From the NCBI GenBank assembly GCA_036785325.1, contig JAXIVH010000013.1:2239241-2303240 (forward strand): 64,000 bases of DNA. Reading direction: 5' to 3'. A model generated the notes under the pieces. The model saw only the letters and a list, made by a program, of their open reading frames with translations, had not been told where the DNA came from and did not search any database. How positions within the stretch are numbered: position 1 is the first letter of the stretch; every line of letters begins with the position of its first letter. Below are positions 41,555-54,519 of this stretch, piece by piece. The translations under genes and the position numbers were made by a program. The DNA comes from Urophycis tenuis (taxonomy: Eukaryota > Chordata > Actinopteri > Gadiformes > Phycidae).

Positions 41555-43079
41555 TTCTGTCAAGAGCCCATTCCCTAACAACATCAGATTGCAATTTTGT
41601 TGCAATTTGTGAAGGGTATATTTAAGGCACTTAAGGCTCCTAAGAACGGACATTTAATTGTACAGTATTAGAAACGTGGGTTGCCGCTTTCCACGCACAG
41701 AATTTGAGAAAAGTGCAAGGGTATGTGTGTTTACATAGCTGCTATCTGGATTACTCCTCCCTTGACTCGAGCTTATTTGTAAACGTGTTGTGAGTTCAGA
41801 TATGGCTCTGGTCATAGCAATGAGCAAGTAGGCCTACAGTGTTGGAGACGTGGAAGTTGACAACTCGAATGTCCTACGAGGCTAATTCTCAATAGAGGGA
41901 TAACACACTTTTTACTTTAAATTAAAATTGTGTTCCTTGTCACCATACGGCATGAATCACAGAAACGCAATTCTTGTTCAGTGGTGTTCAAAGCAAAATG
42001 GCTCGCAACCATGCCATCATGGAAATTTAAACAATTGCAAATGTTTTATTTGCATCTGGTTTCCCTCATTGTCCCCATCCTCCCTCCATTCGAGGAACGA
42101 GACGTGGCTGTCACCTGTTGTTATTATTATTGTTGTTTACCATTCACATCCTGGTTGGAGCAGAGGTGACCAATACATTTGCATTACATTTGTCAACTAG
42201 GCACATTGTTCCTGACTATGTGTACAGAACCTAAGACCGGATAGCTTTATGATAACCTGAATGTTTATGTGCGTACCATGTCAATAGTTTGCCAAAGGTA
42301 TAATTTACCGTGTGTATATTCAGTGTCTCTTATTACGGTGAACAGCTGTTTGAAGCAGCAGATCGTGCGGTCACTCACAGCACCTTTGGCTCACAGCACC
42401 ACTTGTGTTTGACAAGGGAGGATGCGTCACTGCGAGCCTATGCCTGAATTTAAACAATTACAAACACGGAAAACAAACACATTTTAATAGATCTTCCCTT
42501 ATGCAGTTTAAGGAATGGTTGTTTTGCTGTACATGGCATGATGCAAGAGGCATTGCTTTGCTTCTTGGTTTAATCAATAACTTATATTAACTAGAAACTC
42601 ATTTAAGCAATAAAGAACAGCACATATCTCTTGGGATAAATGACAAGCAAATAACACATTGTTAGACGTACAATAAACCCTGACTACGAGTGGCATACTT
42701 ACAATAAGACATACCACATCCATACCAGAACACAGAGAAAACAACTCAAACTACAGTTCTACAGCTTCTGTGGTTTTGCCACTAGAATGGCTAATATGGC
42801 TTCTGTGGACTGACAGGAAATCACAGGTGTAAAGGACGAAGTCTGGAGTCAGTGAGTAAAACAAGCTCTACAAGAAATACAGGGAAAGAGCAAACACATC
42901 TGATTGCACGGGACGAGATGACGCGCTCTTTGTTTATTTTGCTCCTCACACTCTCACACCTCCATCGCCTCTTACCAACACACCAGAGACCAACGGGATG
43001 TTTGCCTCTCAGGTTTGACTTTTCTCTTAAGACAAGTGGAATAGCCTCAGTGTGCCTGACCCAGTGCTCTCTCACAGCC
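41555..43079. other. Spacer and 5' flank of the cracr2b-like gene
   Basis: No recognisable gene. Open frames here are short and lack homology. The part after about 42840 is probably 5' UTR; upstream ATGs at 42852 and 42918 are in frame with the chosen start but would add a non-conserved hydrophobic leader. Confidence 0.5.
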
Positions 43080-46000
43080 ATGTCCAAGTGGCTGGGTGAC
43101 GGAGAGGTGTTGGTGGGGCAGGGCAGCGGGGAGGCCTCCTCCTGGAGCCCCAGGGGCCACTCTGCTGGGAGCCCCCGGCCGAGCCCCACCCGAGGACGCT
43201 TGTCTTCACCCAGGGCCCGGACAGCCATGCTCCAGCGGGAGCCACAGACCATGGACAAAGCCAGAGAGCTCTTCGTGCTGTGTGATAAAGAGGGGAAAGG
43301 GTTCATCACTAAGAGAGATATGCAGGTAAAAAGCTGGTGGAAGAATACAATTCATCATTGTATCTACAAAATCAGTTGTGAATCATTGTCTGCATCTCTT
43401 GTGCGTGAAATGCTATTGTTCTTCATTGTGTGTAGAGACTGGAAGGAGAGTTACCTCTGTCCCTGGAACAATTGGAGGATGTTTTCGACAGCCTCGACAG
43501 ACAGAGTAATGGATTCCTCACTCCTGTGGAGTTCAACACGGGTCTTGGTAAGTTAAGGACATACTTGTGCCATGAGCCCATGAGCTATTTACACAGTATG
43601 CTTTACTTCACGGACAGGATAGTCAAATGGTCGACAAAGTACACAGCCTACCTGAAGGAAATTATGAGCAAGATGCGTAACCTTTTTGCTGATCACTGTA
43701 AAGGATCTTAAGCCAAAAGTGATGCCTAAAGCCTAAATTATAAAACATAATTTAAGTATTTTCTATCTTCGGTCCTTTTCTGTCAGGAGGATTAATGGAG
43801 CGAGAAGAGAGCTTAGACCAAAGCCAGGATGAGGGGCGGGCCCAGACAGACCAGGACTGGAACCAGGACTGGAACCAGGACCCCAGCGTAACCCGATTTG
43901 TAAACATGCTGATGGAGTTGGGAGCAGACAGACTCTTCAAAGAGTGAGACCTAGCATTTGAAATGATTAGTGTCATCATTGTCTAACCAATCTCTAATCT
44001 CACCTAATTTAGGATTGACACTATATATGTATAGTTTATATAGTTTGCTTTTTCATGTTTGTGTTCATTCATAAATCAAAATGGTGTTGTTGAACTTATT
44101 TTAACATGTGATAATAAGCACAATCCATCACATCACTTTGTCTGTTGTGATGTGTTTTGTGCAATGTGGCAGTCAGCTGGAGGTGTCTTCCTTATGGTGT
44201 GAACTGCAGAGGGAGAGACCAGAGCTACTCACCGCCCTTGACGATATCCTGGCCCACGCTGTGGCTGTCTTGCAAGACACCTCCAAAGAGAAAGACAGTC
44301 TGGAACAGGCCTTGCGCAGGTTCCCACCAGTCCTAGACTCCGTTGCATGAGTCGTTTGTGTGGCGACTAGCGTACACAGTCTGTGGTTCATGTGTTCAAG
44401 GTCCATGTGTTCATGGTCCATGTGTTCATGGATATTCCCATCACATCTGATCATGCCTGGCTCTGTTGGTTTGTTCTAGGAGAGAGAGCGAACACGATCA
44501 CATCGTTCAATCCATATACGAAGAAATGGAAAATCAATTGAAAGAGGAGAGGGAGAAACAAAAGACTCAGGTAGGTTCATTTTTGTATTTTTTCACCATT
44601 GTTGCTGTACACAAATGATCCCCGACATACCAGCTAATGAGGCCCTTGCTTTATCCAGGACAGTATTAAACAGTGGGACAGAGGACAACAACTGGAAGAG
44701 GAGCTGAGCCTGCGCGACCAAGAGCTTGAGAGCAGTCTGGCCAAGCAGAGGGAGGTAGGCATCCAAACAGGCCTCCTGGCAGCCACAAGACTGTGCTAGA
44801 TGAGTAGTAGCAGCCAATTGTGTAATATAACAAATACCATAGTGTTATGTTTTTTTAGGTGGCTCTTTTTCTAGGATAATTTTTTTAGAGCACTCGAAAA
44901 ATGCTAAGCTTTGTAGGGTTGATGAGACATGGGGAAGTCTGGGTTTAGTGGTTTAGTGAAGGACACCCGGCCCCTGTGTGTTTGTACCAAGCTGGAGAGC
45001 AGTGTCCGCGCGCTGAGCTGTGAGCAGGCAGACCTAAAGGAGCAGAGGCAACAGCTACAGAGCCTCACCGTTCAGCTGCGGGAACAGTTGGACTCCACCA
45101 GAGAGGAGCTGCACACCACAAGAAGCCAGCTGGACCTGGTTCACGCCTCCGCTACGCAGGAGCATGTGGCCACGGAGCGGTGAGGCCTTCCTCAGAGAAA
45201 GAGTTTGATGAGTATCAACGTTAAAGTCAAAATGAACTTTATTGTCAGTCCTACCATGCAATCAGTGCAAGTAATTACACAGAGGGTCGAAATTGCGTTT
45301 CCCCATACTCCAAATGTGCGGTAGAAATTTTAGCATACAACTTATAACATATAACATAACATATAACATAATAGTGCAAATATACACACAGACAGACAGT
45401 GGGCGTATGCATTATACAGAATAGAGAATTCACAGTGTAATTCAATGATGATATGTTGCTGAGGTGCAATAATAAAAGGTGCAATATGGCAAAGTGCAAA
45501 AGTGCAGAATAGCAGCATGGAGATACATGTATGTAAACATGTATGAAATCGTGCATGTAAAGAGCATATATATATATATATATATATACAGTATTTATAT
45601 ACAGTATATATATAATGATAATATAAACTGTTTTTCTTCACTTCCATAACTTGGCATCACAGAAATCAGTGTAATTCAATAATATTGTGTACCTCTTTGT
45701 TTTAGAAATGTGTTGAAGGTGTCCAGAAACATTCAAAAAGAGAAAGAAAGCCTTTTAAGACAACTTGACATTCTGAGGTAAGATAGGACAGCAAATTTGC
45801 TGTTGATGTGCATAATGTGCATAAAGTGCATAATATGATATTCATGCATAATATTCATATAATATGATATTATATAATATGATATTCGTTAACCAAACAA
45901 TAATGAGCATATGATGAAGACTGTTGTGTCTGTTCTTCCTCACAGGGACATGAACAAAAGACTGCGAGATGAGAGCGATGCCCAGCAGGCCCAGAAGAGG

Positions 46001-49000
46001 GTTAGTCACAGATGTTCTGTCCTCTCCTCTCTACCCAGACCACATTATCACTACCACTGAGTCACCCCATTCAAGGCTCAAGGTCTTCCCTGTTACTTAA
46101 TTATTGTGAACATTTTATTCAGTTGTCAACTACAACGTGATGCAGATAAGTCAGTTAGTTCCCTGTCTTGTGTAAATAGTTTCTGGTATGTGTTATGTAA
46201 ATGTGAGTATGAGTGATGTAAATAATGATCATATTATGCTACTTAAAAGAACAGTGTATTTCATTTTATTCAGTATGAATGGAAACAAGGAGGACTGGCA
46301 ATGGTCATTTTATAGTCTTGCCACTGTTTTTTCATACTATTTTATGACTCAAAAATGTAACAAGTACATAAGATGTGTATTTAAGATTATGTTTGAAGGT
46401 TTGTTGGTACACAAATAGCTCACTGTAAAAAAAAAAGGCAATTGTACAAACTGTTTAACACTTTCATGTAGGCTGCTGTTATCTTTTAATTTGTTTCTTT
46501 TAATCTGTTATGCAATAATGAGTACAATGTAGGATAATAAATCAAGCTGTTGATGTATTGGACTTCTCGCTTCATTACAGGTTTGCTCACAAATAACAAT
46601 TGTAACAAGATTTTACTAATATCATGCAACACAGCCAAACACAAATTACATAAAAATACTGATTTCAATATATATATATATATTGAAATCAAATATATTC
46701 ATATATTTCATATTAAACATTTGGTCTGCCTAAATCTTCCAAAACCTTTGACATTTTCAGAGTCCTATCACAAAGGTTTTGCGGAGGCAAGGGTCTTTAC
46801 TAAGCAACTACATACTTCCAGAAAAGCCAATGAAAAGGTGTGTGCAAAATATAGTTTCACCAGCCCAGACATTTTCACCAGCCTACACACCTTGCCTATG
46901 GGACTAATTGTGTGTCCACTCAACTTTAAAGACAGCTGAGCACCACCAGTCAGCCTGAGCCGGACAGAGAGCGAGTATCAAACCTGCCCAAGAGACGCCA
47001 TTCAGCAAGTACCAAAGAATCTCAACGTGATGCACAGACTCACATCCAGGTAGTGCAGGTAATACGTGGTCCCAACACACCAGAAACACTTTAGTGATAC
47101 TTTGATGAAAGAGTTAGCCTACACAATAATCATTTGCTGCAGATGGTGGAAGTATGTGTTTGCAGTCATATACAAATAAACCACTCCTTCTGCCTTCCAG
47201 AGGCCAATCGTTAATCCTCAGCGCGTGTTCAAGGTTGTGTTTCTGGGGAACTCTGGAGTGGGGAAGACCTCCTTTATCCGGCATTACTGTACTGGACACT
47301 TCTCCAACACACTGAGCGCCACTGTTGGTAAGAAGCCTGTGGCTGACGTCGTCCATGGATTTCCATTCAAGCATTTTCAGTAAAGAGCATATGTCTGCTG
47401 TATAATGCAACAGTCCTTCTGATCCAGGCATAGATTACCAGATGAAGAACATAACTCTGGGCTCCATCAATGTGGTGCTGCAGCTCTGGGACACTGCAGG
47501 ACAGGAGAGGTAGGACACTTGTGTGTTTCAGGCCTACCTATCCCTTGTGTGTCCGGTATTAGACCTACCTATATGTGTTTCAGGAATTAGGCCAGCCTAT
47601 ATGTGTTTCAGGTATTAGGCCTGCCCATGTTATGTCTTCCAGGTGTTACCTATCCCATGAGCTTCAGGTACTACAGCCAATGTTTTTCAGGTACCGCAGC
47701 ATCACTCAGCAGTATTACCGTAAGGCTGATGGAATCCTCAGCATGTATGACATCACCGACAGCGGGTCCTTCATGGCGGTCAGAGAGTGGCTGGACTGTG
47801 TACAGGTGGGTAGAGGTGGTGTTCAAACTCTGTATACACAGTGGATTTTTTTTTTTAATTCAAGAAGCTTTATGTAACAAATGTACTGTACAAAAATGTA
47901 CTGTACAAAATCAGAGTGTAAGGAAACATGCTAAATCGAGATACTGGCCTCGCCGACCACAATGATTCAGCCAGTATGCGCTCCTTTGAAATTTCCGTTC
48001 CGGGTTCTGAATGTTGCGGGTTTCCACATATGGAACAAACTGGGCCAGAACACAGCGTGCTGCAGCCATCATGGAAGCAGGCAAGCGACCTGGATCAAGG
48101 GAGGTTATACCCGTGGCGAGCGGTGACCTTTGACATGAGGCATGCTGATGAGACACAAAGAAACGTTAATCAACACTTAAATGTTCCACACAATGGGCCA
48201 ACTCGCCTCGACAACCCTCTCTTGAACTGACGTTTGTCATCCAGAGGCTGGTCAGTGTCAGTACAGTAGCTTTTCAAGTAGCGTACGCATTAGATTTTTC
48301 CCACTTGTGCGTTAAAATAACATTATAACATAACACCACATCACATCTTTCAGCCAAACCGGATATAGTATTTATAATAATGTTTAAAAATAACATACAA
48401 ATGTGAAATGTAATTGTTGTTGTGACTGCCACCGTCATGATTGTAGCAAAACTATTTACAATTGTAAGTGGAGGTTTGTGTAACTCTATTCACGCACCAG
48501 TAGCTTATCAAAAGTGGTAAGATTGGGCAACTATTGTAGCAAAACTATGTGAGTGGAGAGTTGTGTAACTATCTCAATCCATGTGGGCGTTATCAGGTTT
48601 GTAAAGGCGTAAAATAATTTTTACGCATTTGTGAATGATCTGTGAGATTTGTGAATGTATCTTCCGAATCTGTGTGTGCGTGATCACATTTGTAAATGTG
48701 TATATAATCTCGAAATCTGTAGTCACAGTTGCAAGTGTATTAAGATGCAGTACCCATTTTAAACGCCTGGTGTCAATGTTACATGTTGTTTCTTTAAATT
48801 ATATTTTAAAAAGTCACTTATTTCATTGCTTCAGGCATGTTTCTTTAGAACACATTCCAAAACTTATGTCAGTCGTTCGGGGCCATCTTGCTCTGTGTTT
48901 TCTAATCTACTCTAGTACTCTGTGTACTCCTCCTTGAGGGTATCCTTTGACATGTCCTCAGTGTCTTCCAGGAGAGGAAATGTGAGGGAGCAGTGCTGAT

Positions 49001-49576
49001 GCTTCTTGGCAACAAGGTGGACATGGCAGGTGACTCCAGCAGGAAAGTGAGCAGGCAGGAGGGCCACAAGCTGGCAGAGGTGAGGACAAGCATTTTGATT
49101 CAATGTTGTTGTTGTCTTTGTTGTTTTTGTTGTTCCTTACAACAGAAACAATACAGCAGCTTACTAAATTGAAATATGTGTGATGGTCCTTGCAGCATCA
49201 CAAGGCAGAGTTTTATGAGTGCAGTGCCAAGAGTGGATATAACATAGACACACTAATGTCTGAGCTGGCAGGGTAAGATGAATTCATGTTATTTATCTTT
49301 TTACTGTAGATGTCATAAATCATTAGTTAATGCTCTACCCAATAAGCGTCACTCTGTGACTTTTGTTTACCTTTTGTGGAGAAAAAAAAAATGTTGACAT
49401 GAAGTTAACGACAGTTTAATGTGAAACGGTACTGTAAAAGAAGCATGCATTTAAAGATGATGGATGGACACTGACATTATTGTTGTCTCCATAGGATGCT
49501 GGTGGCTCAGCAAGATCGCCAATGTAATGACACACTGACATTGTCTGAAAACGCTGCTAAAAAAAGCTGCTGTTAA
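43080..49576 (+). CDS. cracr2b: CRACR2-type EF-hand, coiled-coil and Rab GTPase protein
   Basis: Seventeen exons: 43080-43325, 43436-43547, 43787-43943, 44173-44319, 44480-44570, 44659-44754, 44992-45179, 45706-45777, 45946-46000, 46761-46837, 46941-47058, 47201-47327, 47428-47509, 47691-47805, 48972-49079, 49196-49272, 49495-49576. Phases agree; 649 aa. N-terminus: two EF-hands (DKEGKGFITKRD; DRQSNGFLTPVE). Middle: coiled coil from about residue 160 to 330. C-terminus: Rab GTPase with GNSGVGKT, WDTAGQE, GNKVD, ECSAKSG and a KKSCC prenylation tail. CRACR2 proteins bind Orai/STIM calcium-entry complexes, and the long form of CRACR2A is a large Rab. The symbol cracr2b rests on the cd151/gatd1/chid1 neighbours, which flank human CRACR2B (EFCAB4A); cracr2a is the alternative. 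Exon 11 has two possible in-frame donors 9 nt apart (47050 and 47059). Confidence 0.88.
45215..45330. repeat. Dispersed fish repeat in cracr2b intron 7
   Basis: Contains AACTTTATTGTCAG, ATTACACAGAGGGTCG and AAATTGCGTTTCCCC, a combination seen at the ends of common teleost retroelements. The rest of the intron to about 45620 has AT-rich simple sequence, (TA)n at 45566-45590. Family uncertain. Confidence 0.45.
46658..46691. repeat. Perfect AT palindrome in cracr2b intron 9
   Basis: GATTTCAATATA, an AT run, then TATATTGAAATC forms a perfect inverted repeat able to make a hairpin or cruciform. Probably an expanded AT microsatellite. Confidence 0.7.
47520..47690 (+). repeat. Tandem array of acceptor-like units in cracr2b intron 13
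   Basis: About five diverged units of roughly 28 bp. Each contains GTTTCAGG, CTTCCAGG or CTTCAGGTACTAC followed by TATTAGGCCTGCCTAT-like sequence. They end in the authentic acceptor TTTTTCAG-GTACCGC of exon 14 (47691). Almost the whole intron is made of copies of its own 3' splice site. Confidence 0.7.
47860..48760. other. Non-coding content of cracr2b intron 14
   Basis: Long intron with a GC-richer part (about 47930-48230) unlike its flanks, then AT-rich sequence with repeated TTTGTGAATG motifs. It could be an old transposon; no termini or target duplication were found. Confidence 0.3.
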
Positions 49577-51085
49577 TGGACACAACAGCACCACCTTGTG
49601 AAAGCACAACGCTTGGGTTGGTACTGGAAGAACTGGAATGAATGACTGTTCCCAGTGTTTAAAGGGCACATATGCATATATGCATTCATGTACATATGTA
49701 ACTCTAATGAGTTTTATGGATTTATAGTATTTATTTTGCTTTGACTGACATTCCGTATATTATGTTATCTAATACAGTAAAATATATTGTGTCTACAAGA
49801 TACCCTTGTCTTCATTAATAAGATGTGGCAGGTTACTATACATGTAATGAGTGTAGGTCTCCATGCACAATCCACAATCCATGTACCAAAACCACCAGCT
49901 GGAGGCAGCCGTGCTCTGGTCCCATCTTGTGACCAGAGCTGCAGCCAACTCATCCAGCGCTCAGCTCGTAGAAAACACACACACTCCCACCCAGTGGACC
50001 CGTGCCAGAGCTCCAACTAGAAACCTCCACTGTCCTGACGCCTAACCTTACCAGTTGTGGTCGCGTTTTGGAATACCAGGGAATTTGAAGACTTTTTTCT
50101 CACAAACCTTCATCCTTTAAGTTCCTTTGCATTTGAAAGAGGTAAGAGCCTGTGAAATACAGAGAAGGGGAAATGACTTACTTTTTCCATTGGCACAATG
50201 GTCTAAAAATAACTAGGAGTTGGTTCTAGACACCAAAAAACGAGAAATAATACTTTGCTTGACATACTTGCGTGCTGCTGAGTATATAACATAAAACACA
50301 GACTTTTATTTTGGATACAGGGATTTTGTAAGATTGCTTATAAGACTTGATTTATGTACTTAATCTGACATTGTCATCTGAAAACAACAGTGTTTAGCGT
50401 CACTTGAGGTGTGACACATCTCAGTCTCTCATGGTGACTATTCAACTGTCTGTTCTATTGGTTTTCTCCAAGAAAATAGAAAAGAGAGGTAAGAGAAAAC
50501 AACCTAACTTTTTCCCATGTAAAAATGGTAAAGATGGTAGCTATGATCTTCCATGTAGTCAGTAGAGAGGCTGTAAGAAGAACAAGTTATGTTACTGCAA
50601 TAGAAGACACGTATAACTGTCTCCTTTTAGACATCTGACACAGGCTAAGTATTTTGGGTTTGGATTATAGCAGTTCTCTGTGTTTGTCTGATATAATATA
50701 AATAAGAATACTCAATGGACCTGTTTTATGTTAAACATGCACTACATAAATGCTCACAACACATACAATCACATTTCAAACTCTTAGAGAAGGGTGTATT
50801 TTCATAGCTTTAGTTTTAATCACCAATAATAATTATTTATAGTCTAAATAAGGAAGTCTGCTTGTGGTATAATCTTCCTATCACGTAGGTCGGTCAGGCA
50901 GTCTGCAGTAGTGTTAGGAGATATGGTATGCTGCAGGAGCGTTGGGCATTCCATTTCCATCTGCAGTCATTTACACTGTTGACTGTGCTGCAGTTGGTTA
51001 CTGAGCCTGTCTAGTGCCCACCATCATGTTGGTTGCCATGTTGCCATAGCCTACGTGGAAATGCTCTTCTGTTTGTCTTTTCAGA
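49577..51085. other. cracr2b 3' UTR and cd151 5' region
   Basis: No gene recognised. A splice acceptor (CTTTTCAG, ending 51084) sits one base before the cd151 ATG, so at least one 5' UTR exon of cd151 should lie upstream. Confidence 0.5.
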
Positions 51086-51525
51086 ATGGCGTTGCGGCAC
51101 GAGAAAAGAAATACATGTGGAACAATATGTTTGAAATATCTACTCTTTGTGTTTAATTTTATGTTCTGGGTAAGTTCATTTGGTGAGAGCCATATCAGTT
51201 GTTCCACAAGCAAGAAATCCACTTCTTATTTGAACCGCTATACTCATTCAGCATTACCCCCATGTCAGTGTCACATACCTCTATCTATGTATGTATCTAA
51301 GTATCTATGTATGCATGTCATTCTGTTGTTATGTAGGCCTTGTTTATATTATAGTATTGTCTATGTCCCTATTTTTCAGTGTTTCAACAGACTCAGTCTT
51401 TATGTTTTCTTGGAAACTGTCCTCTGTGGTTCTCATTAAGGATGTGTAACATTCTTTATAGGAACATCTGGTTTGAATTGAGATGGTAGCGACTGAGTTT
51501 GTGTTTATGAATGTATGTGTGTGTG

Positions 51526-51573
<48 letters not shown>

Positions 51574-54519
51574 TGTGTGCGCGTGTGTGCATGTGTGTGT
51601 GTGTGCGTGCGTGCGTGTGTGTGTACGTGCTCTCAGGTGGCAGGTGGAGCTGTGTTGGCAGTCGGAGTGTGGACCGTGGTGGGGAAGAGTGATTACATCA
51701 GTCTACTCAACTCCACCTTTTACTCGACCTCAGCCTACATTCTCATCGTCACGGGGACCATCGTAGTGGTTACGGGAATCATTGGGTGTTGTGCTACTCT
51801 GAGGGAGATGAAAAGTCTTCTCATTGTGGTAATGGGTGTCATTCCTACCATTACATTCCTACATAATGCCTTTTGCAACACAACATATGAATTAAACCGT
51901 ATTCTACTAAGTCATTCAGAAATCACTGCTACTAAGGTAAAAAGACTGAATCAATGTCTTGAGTGAACACATTTTTATTATCGCAATTCCACTTTTGTTT
52001 AATAAACACACAATCGTGTGTGTGCATACAGTATATATTAAGGGTTCATCCTGGGTGACCCTTTTATAAATCCTTGTTGTTCTTGCAACCTGAGACTGGT
52101 CCCCTGGTCTGCGTGTGTACAGACCTCTTGACAGAAATACATTACTGTGTCAGATACGACAGACATGCAATGCAGAGTGTGTCTTTAAGAGTTTGGATTT
52201 AGACATTGACTCATGCTAGCAGTATGAGAGGCCTCACATATGCCTGCCTGGTCTTAATATCATGGAGAAGTATGCTAGGCTATATGGTATAGAAAAACAT
52301 GTATAATATAAGACACTACCTTACATTATAGCATCAATAAAGCATTAGCATATTATGTCTATTTAATGCCACCTGCAGTGTACCGATGAACACATTGCTA
52401 ATACTATGGTGTTCATTACAATTATTAACAGTTATTCACTTACTCTCTGATCCTGTCTGTCATCCTAATTTGATGTCTCTCTCTGCCACAGTATTTCATC
52501 CTGTTATTTTGTATTTTCCTGCTGGAAATCATCGCTGGTGTGATGGCCTACATGAACTACCAAAAGGTGCTTTTCAACAAGGACAATTTTGTACAATCAA
52601 CATAGTTGCAGTGGTAGATACTAGTCCCATAACACAATGGTCATACGACAATATGGCAATTTAAATACATTATCATACTCTAATTCAATTTCTATTGCTT
52701 TTCATCACAGTATAACAGCTAACACTCACTTTTCCCCTCCATGCTGTTTCACTTTGTGTGTCTTTGTATTCCATAGCTGCTTTATGTTATCAAGACCCCT
52801 CTATACTTCTTCCCTTCTTTGGTATAAGTTAAACAACCAATAAGATGATAAGTTCTTCATTTGTGTATCATTTTACACCTCTTTTTCTTCCTCCCTTTCT
52901 GGCTCCAGTGTTTTCCTTACTGCTATGAGGTAATCTCCCCTGCCACTCATCTTTGTTGATGTGTTTGTGTTATTTGGTAGGATCATGTCTTCTCCCCCCC
53001 TCCCACCGACGTAAACAGCATTACAGTTAGAGGTCAGGACTCTCGAGGTCAGACAGGTCAAGGGACCCCCTGACCCGTCTCACCATGTAGTCCGGGCCAA
53101 ACACGGTCACCGTGCCATTTAGAGCGGAATGTTACAGCCGTGGAAAGTAACTTGACCATGTGATATATTTACGAACAGGGGAGGTTGTCAAAAAGAGTCA
53201 GCAGCCCGTGCAGGTGACGATTCTTGTTGTTCACACTCCTGTATCACAGCTGGACCATGAGCTCAAGCAGAACCTGAGGTGGACCATGCAGCACAAGTAC
53301 AAGCAGCCGGGGGAACAAGGCGTTACAGATGCCGTGGACAAGCTGCAGCAGGAGGTATCTGATGTGGGAGAAATGCTATGCTATGCTATGCTATGTATAG
53401 CCTCATATCCTATATAGCCAGGCTACAGCTGGATTATCCATCCATACATCATAATGATAATGGAGATGTGGATAAGTAAAGGTAATACAAGTAATAATAA
53501 GTATAAGTAGTTATCATTATTATCGTATTATCATTGATAGTAAATCCTACATTTTCCATTTGGTTGGTCCTTCATCAAAGGGCTCTGTTCATCAAAAGAA
53601 CACAGTCTACTCCATCTACTCCTTCTCTGCTGTCCCGTGTGTTCATGATGATCTGACCAGGTGTCCCACACTGAATGTGTCGGCTGCAGTTCCTCACCAC
53701 TGACTAGCCTTTGTTTTGTTACACCGAAACAGAGGCCCCCCAAAAGGGCTTTGTTCTCAAGAGCAAAGACCTCGTCTTCAACTAGTCCTAATATGTAGAC
53801 TACAAGTCATGCTTTAGCAGAGGTAGTTTGGGCCAAAAGAAAGTTCATATTTTTCAATTGGCCTGGAACCCTACTTGGGCCTTTCTGTTTGAAGTGAACA
53901 CTCCTTTGTGAACACTCCTTTGGATAGAAGAGACGTGGTCATGGCAACCCACACAGAACATTTTTCATAACAGAATTCTATTAGTCCCAGGTGCATGTTT
54001 GACGGCTGCTGTCTGCTCTGTGCTGCTGTGTCTCAGTTTAAGTGCTGTGGCAGCAACAGCTCCCAGGACTGGTCCGGCAGTATTTGGTTCCTCACTTCAG
54101 GCAAAGAATGGATGGTGCCGGACAGCTGCTGCAAAACTCCCAGGGAGGACTGTGGCAGCAGGAACCACCCATCCAACTTCTACAAGCTAGAGGTCTGTTT
54201 GCCCACTCAAACCAGACGATCATTAAAGGATTGTTAAAGTGAGTTGTTGTTTTTGGTAACCTGACGTCGTCCCTCAGGGAGGCTGCATCGGCAGGTTAGA
54301 GGAATTCATTCTGAGTCAACTGCATGTCCTTGGTGGAGTGGGAATCGGCATTGCATTCCTTCAGGTAAAACCCTCGGCCATAATAACCAATGGATGTAGC
54401 CGGTTGCCCTTGTGTGCCGTTTGGTTAACAAAAGTCTTGCATGGTTCATTTTTTTTCAGTTGCTGGGGATGATGTTGACCTGCTGCCTTTATGGGAATCT
54501 GAAAGAAGAACATTATTAA
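51086..54519 (+). CDS. cd151: CD151 tetraspanin
   Basis: Seven exons: 51086-51169, 51637-51828, 52492-52566, 53250-53354, 54037-54192, 54278-54364, 54460-54519; 252 aa against 253 in human. The start reads EKRNTCGTICLKYLLFVFN, then KSDYISLL, GIIGCCATLREMKSLL, LEIIAGVMAY, the large loop with CCGSNSSQDW, PDSCCKT and GGCIGRLE, and the last helix ending TCCLYGNLKEEHY. Four membrane helices and the six loop cysteines of the CD151 group are present. In mammals CD151 partners laminin-binding integrins at the cell surface. The loop position that is QRD in human CD151 reads SRN here. It lies between cracr2b and gatd1, as in the human 11p15.5 neighbourhood. Confidence 0.95.
51516..51632. repeat. (GT/GCGT)n microsatellite abutting cd151 exon 2
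   Basis: Alternating GTGT and GTGC units end four bases before GTGCTCTCAG, the exon 2 acceptor (exon starts 51637), leaving almost no pyrimidine tract. Confidence 0.9.
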
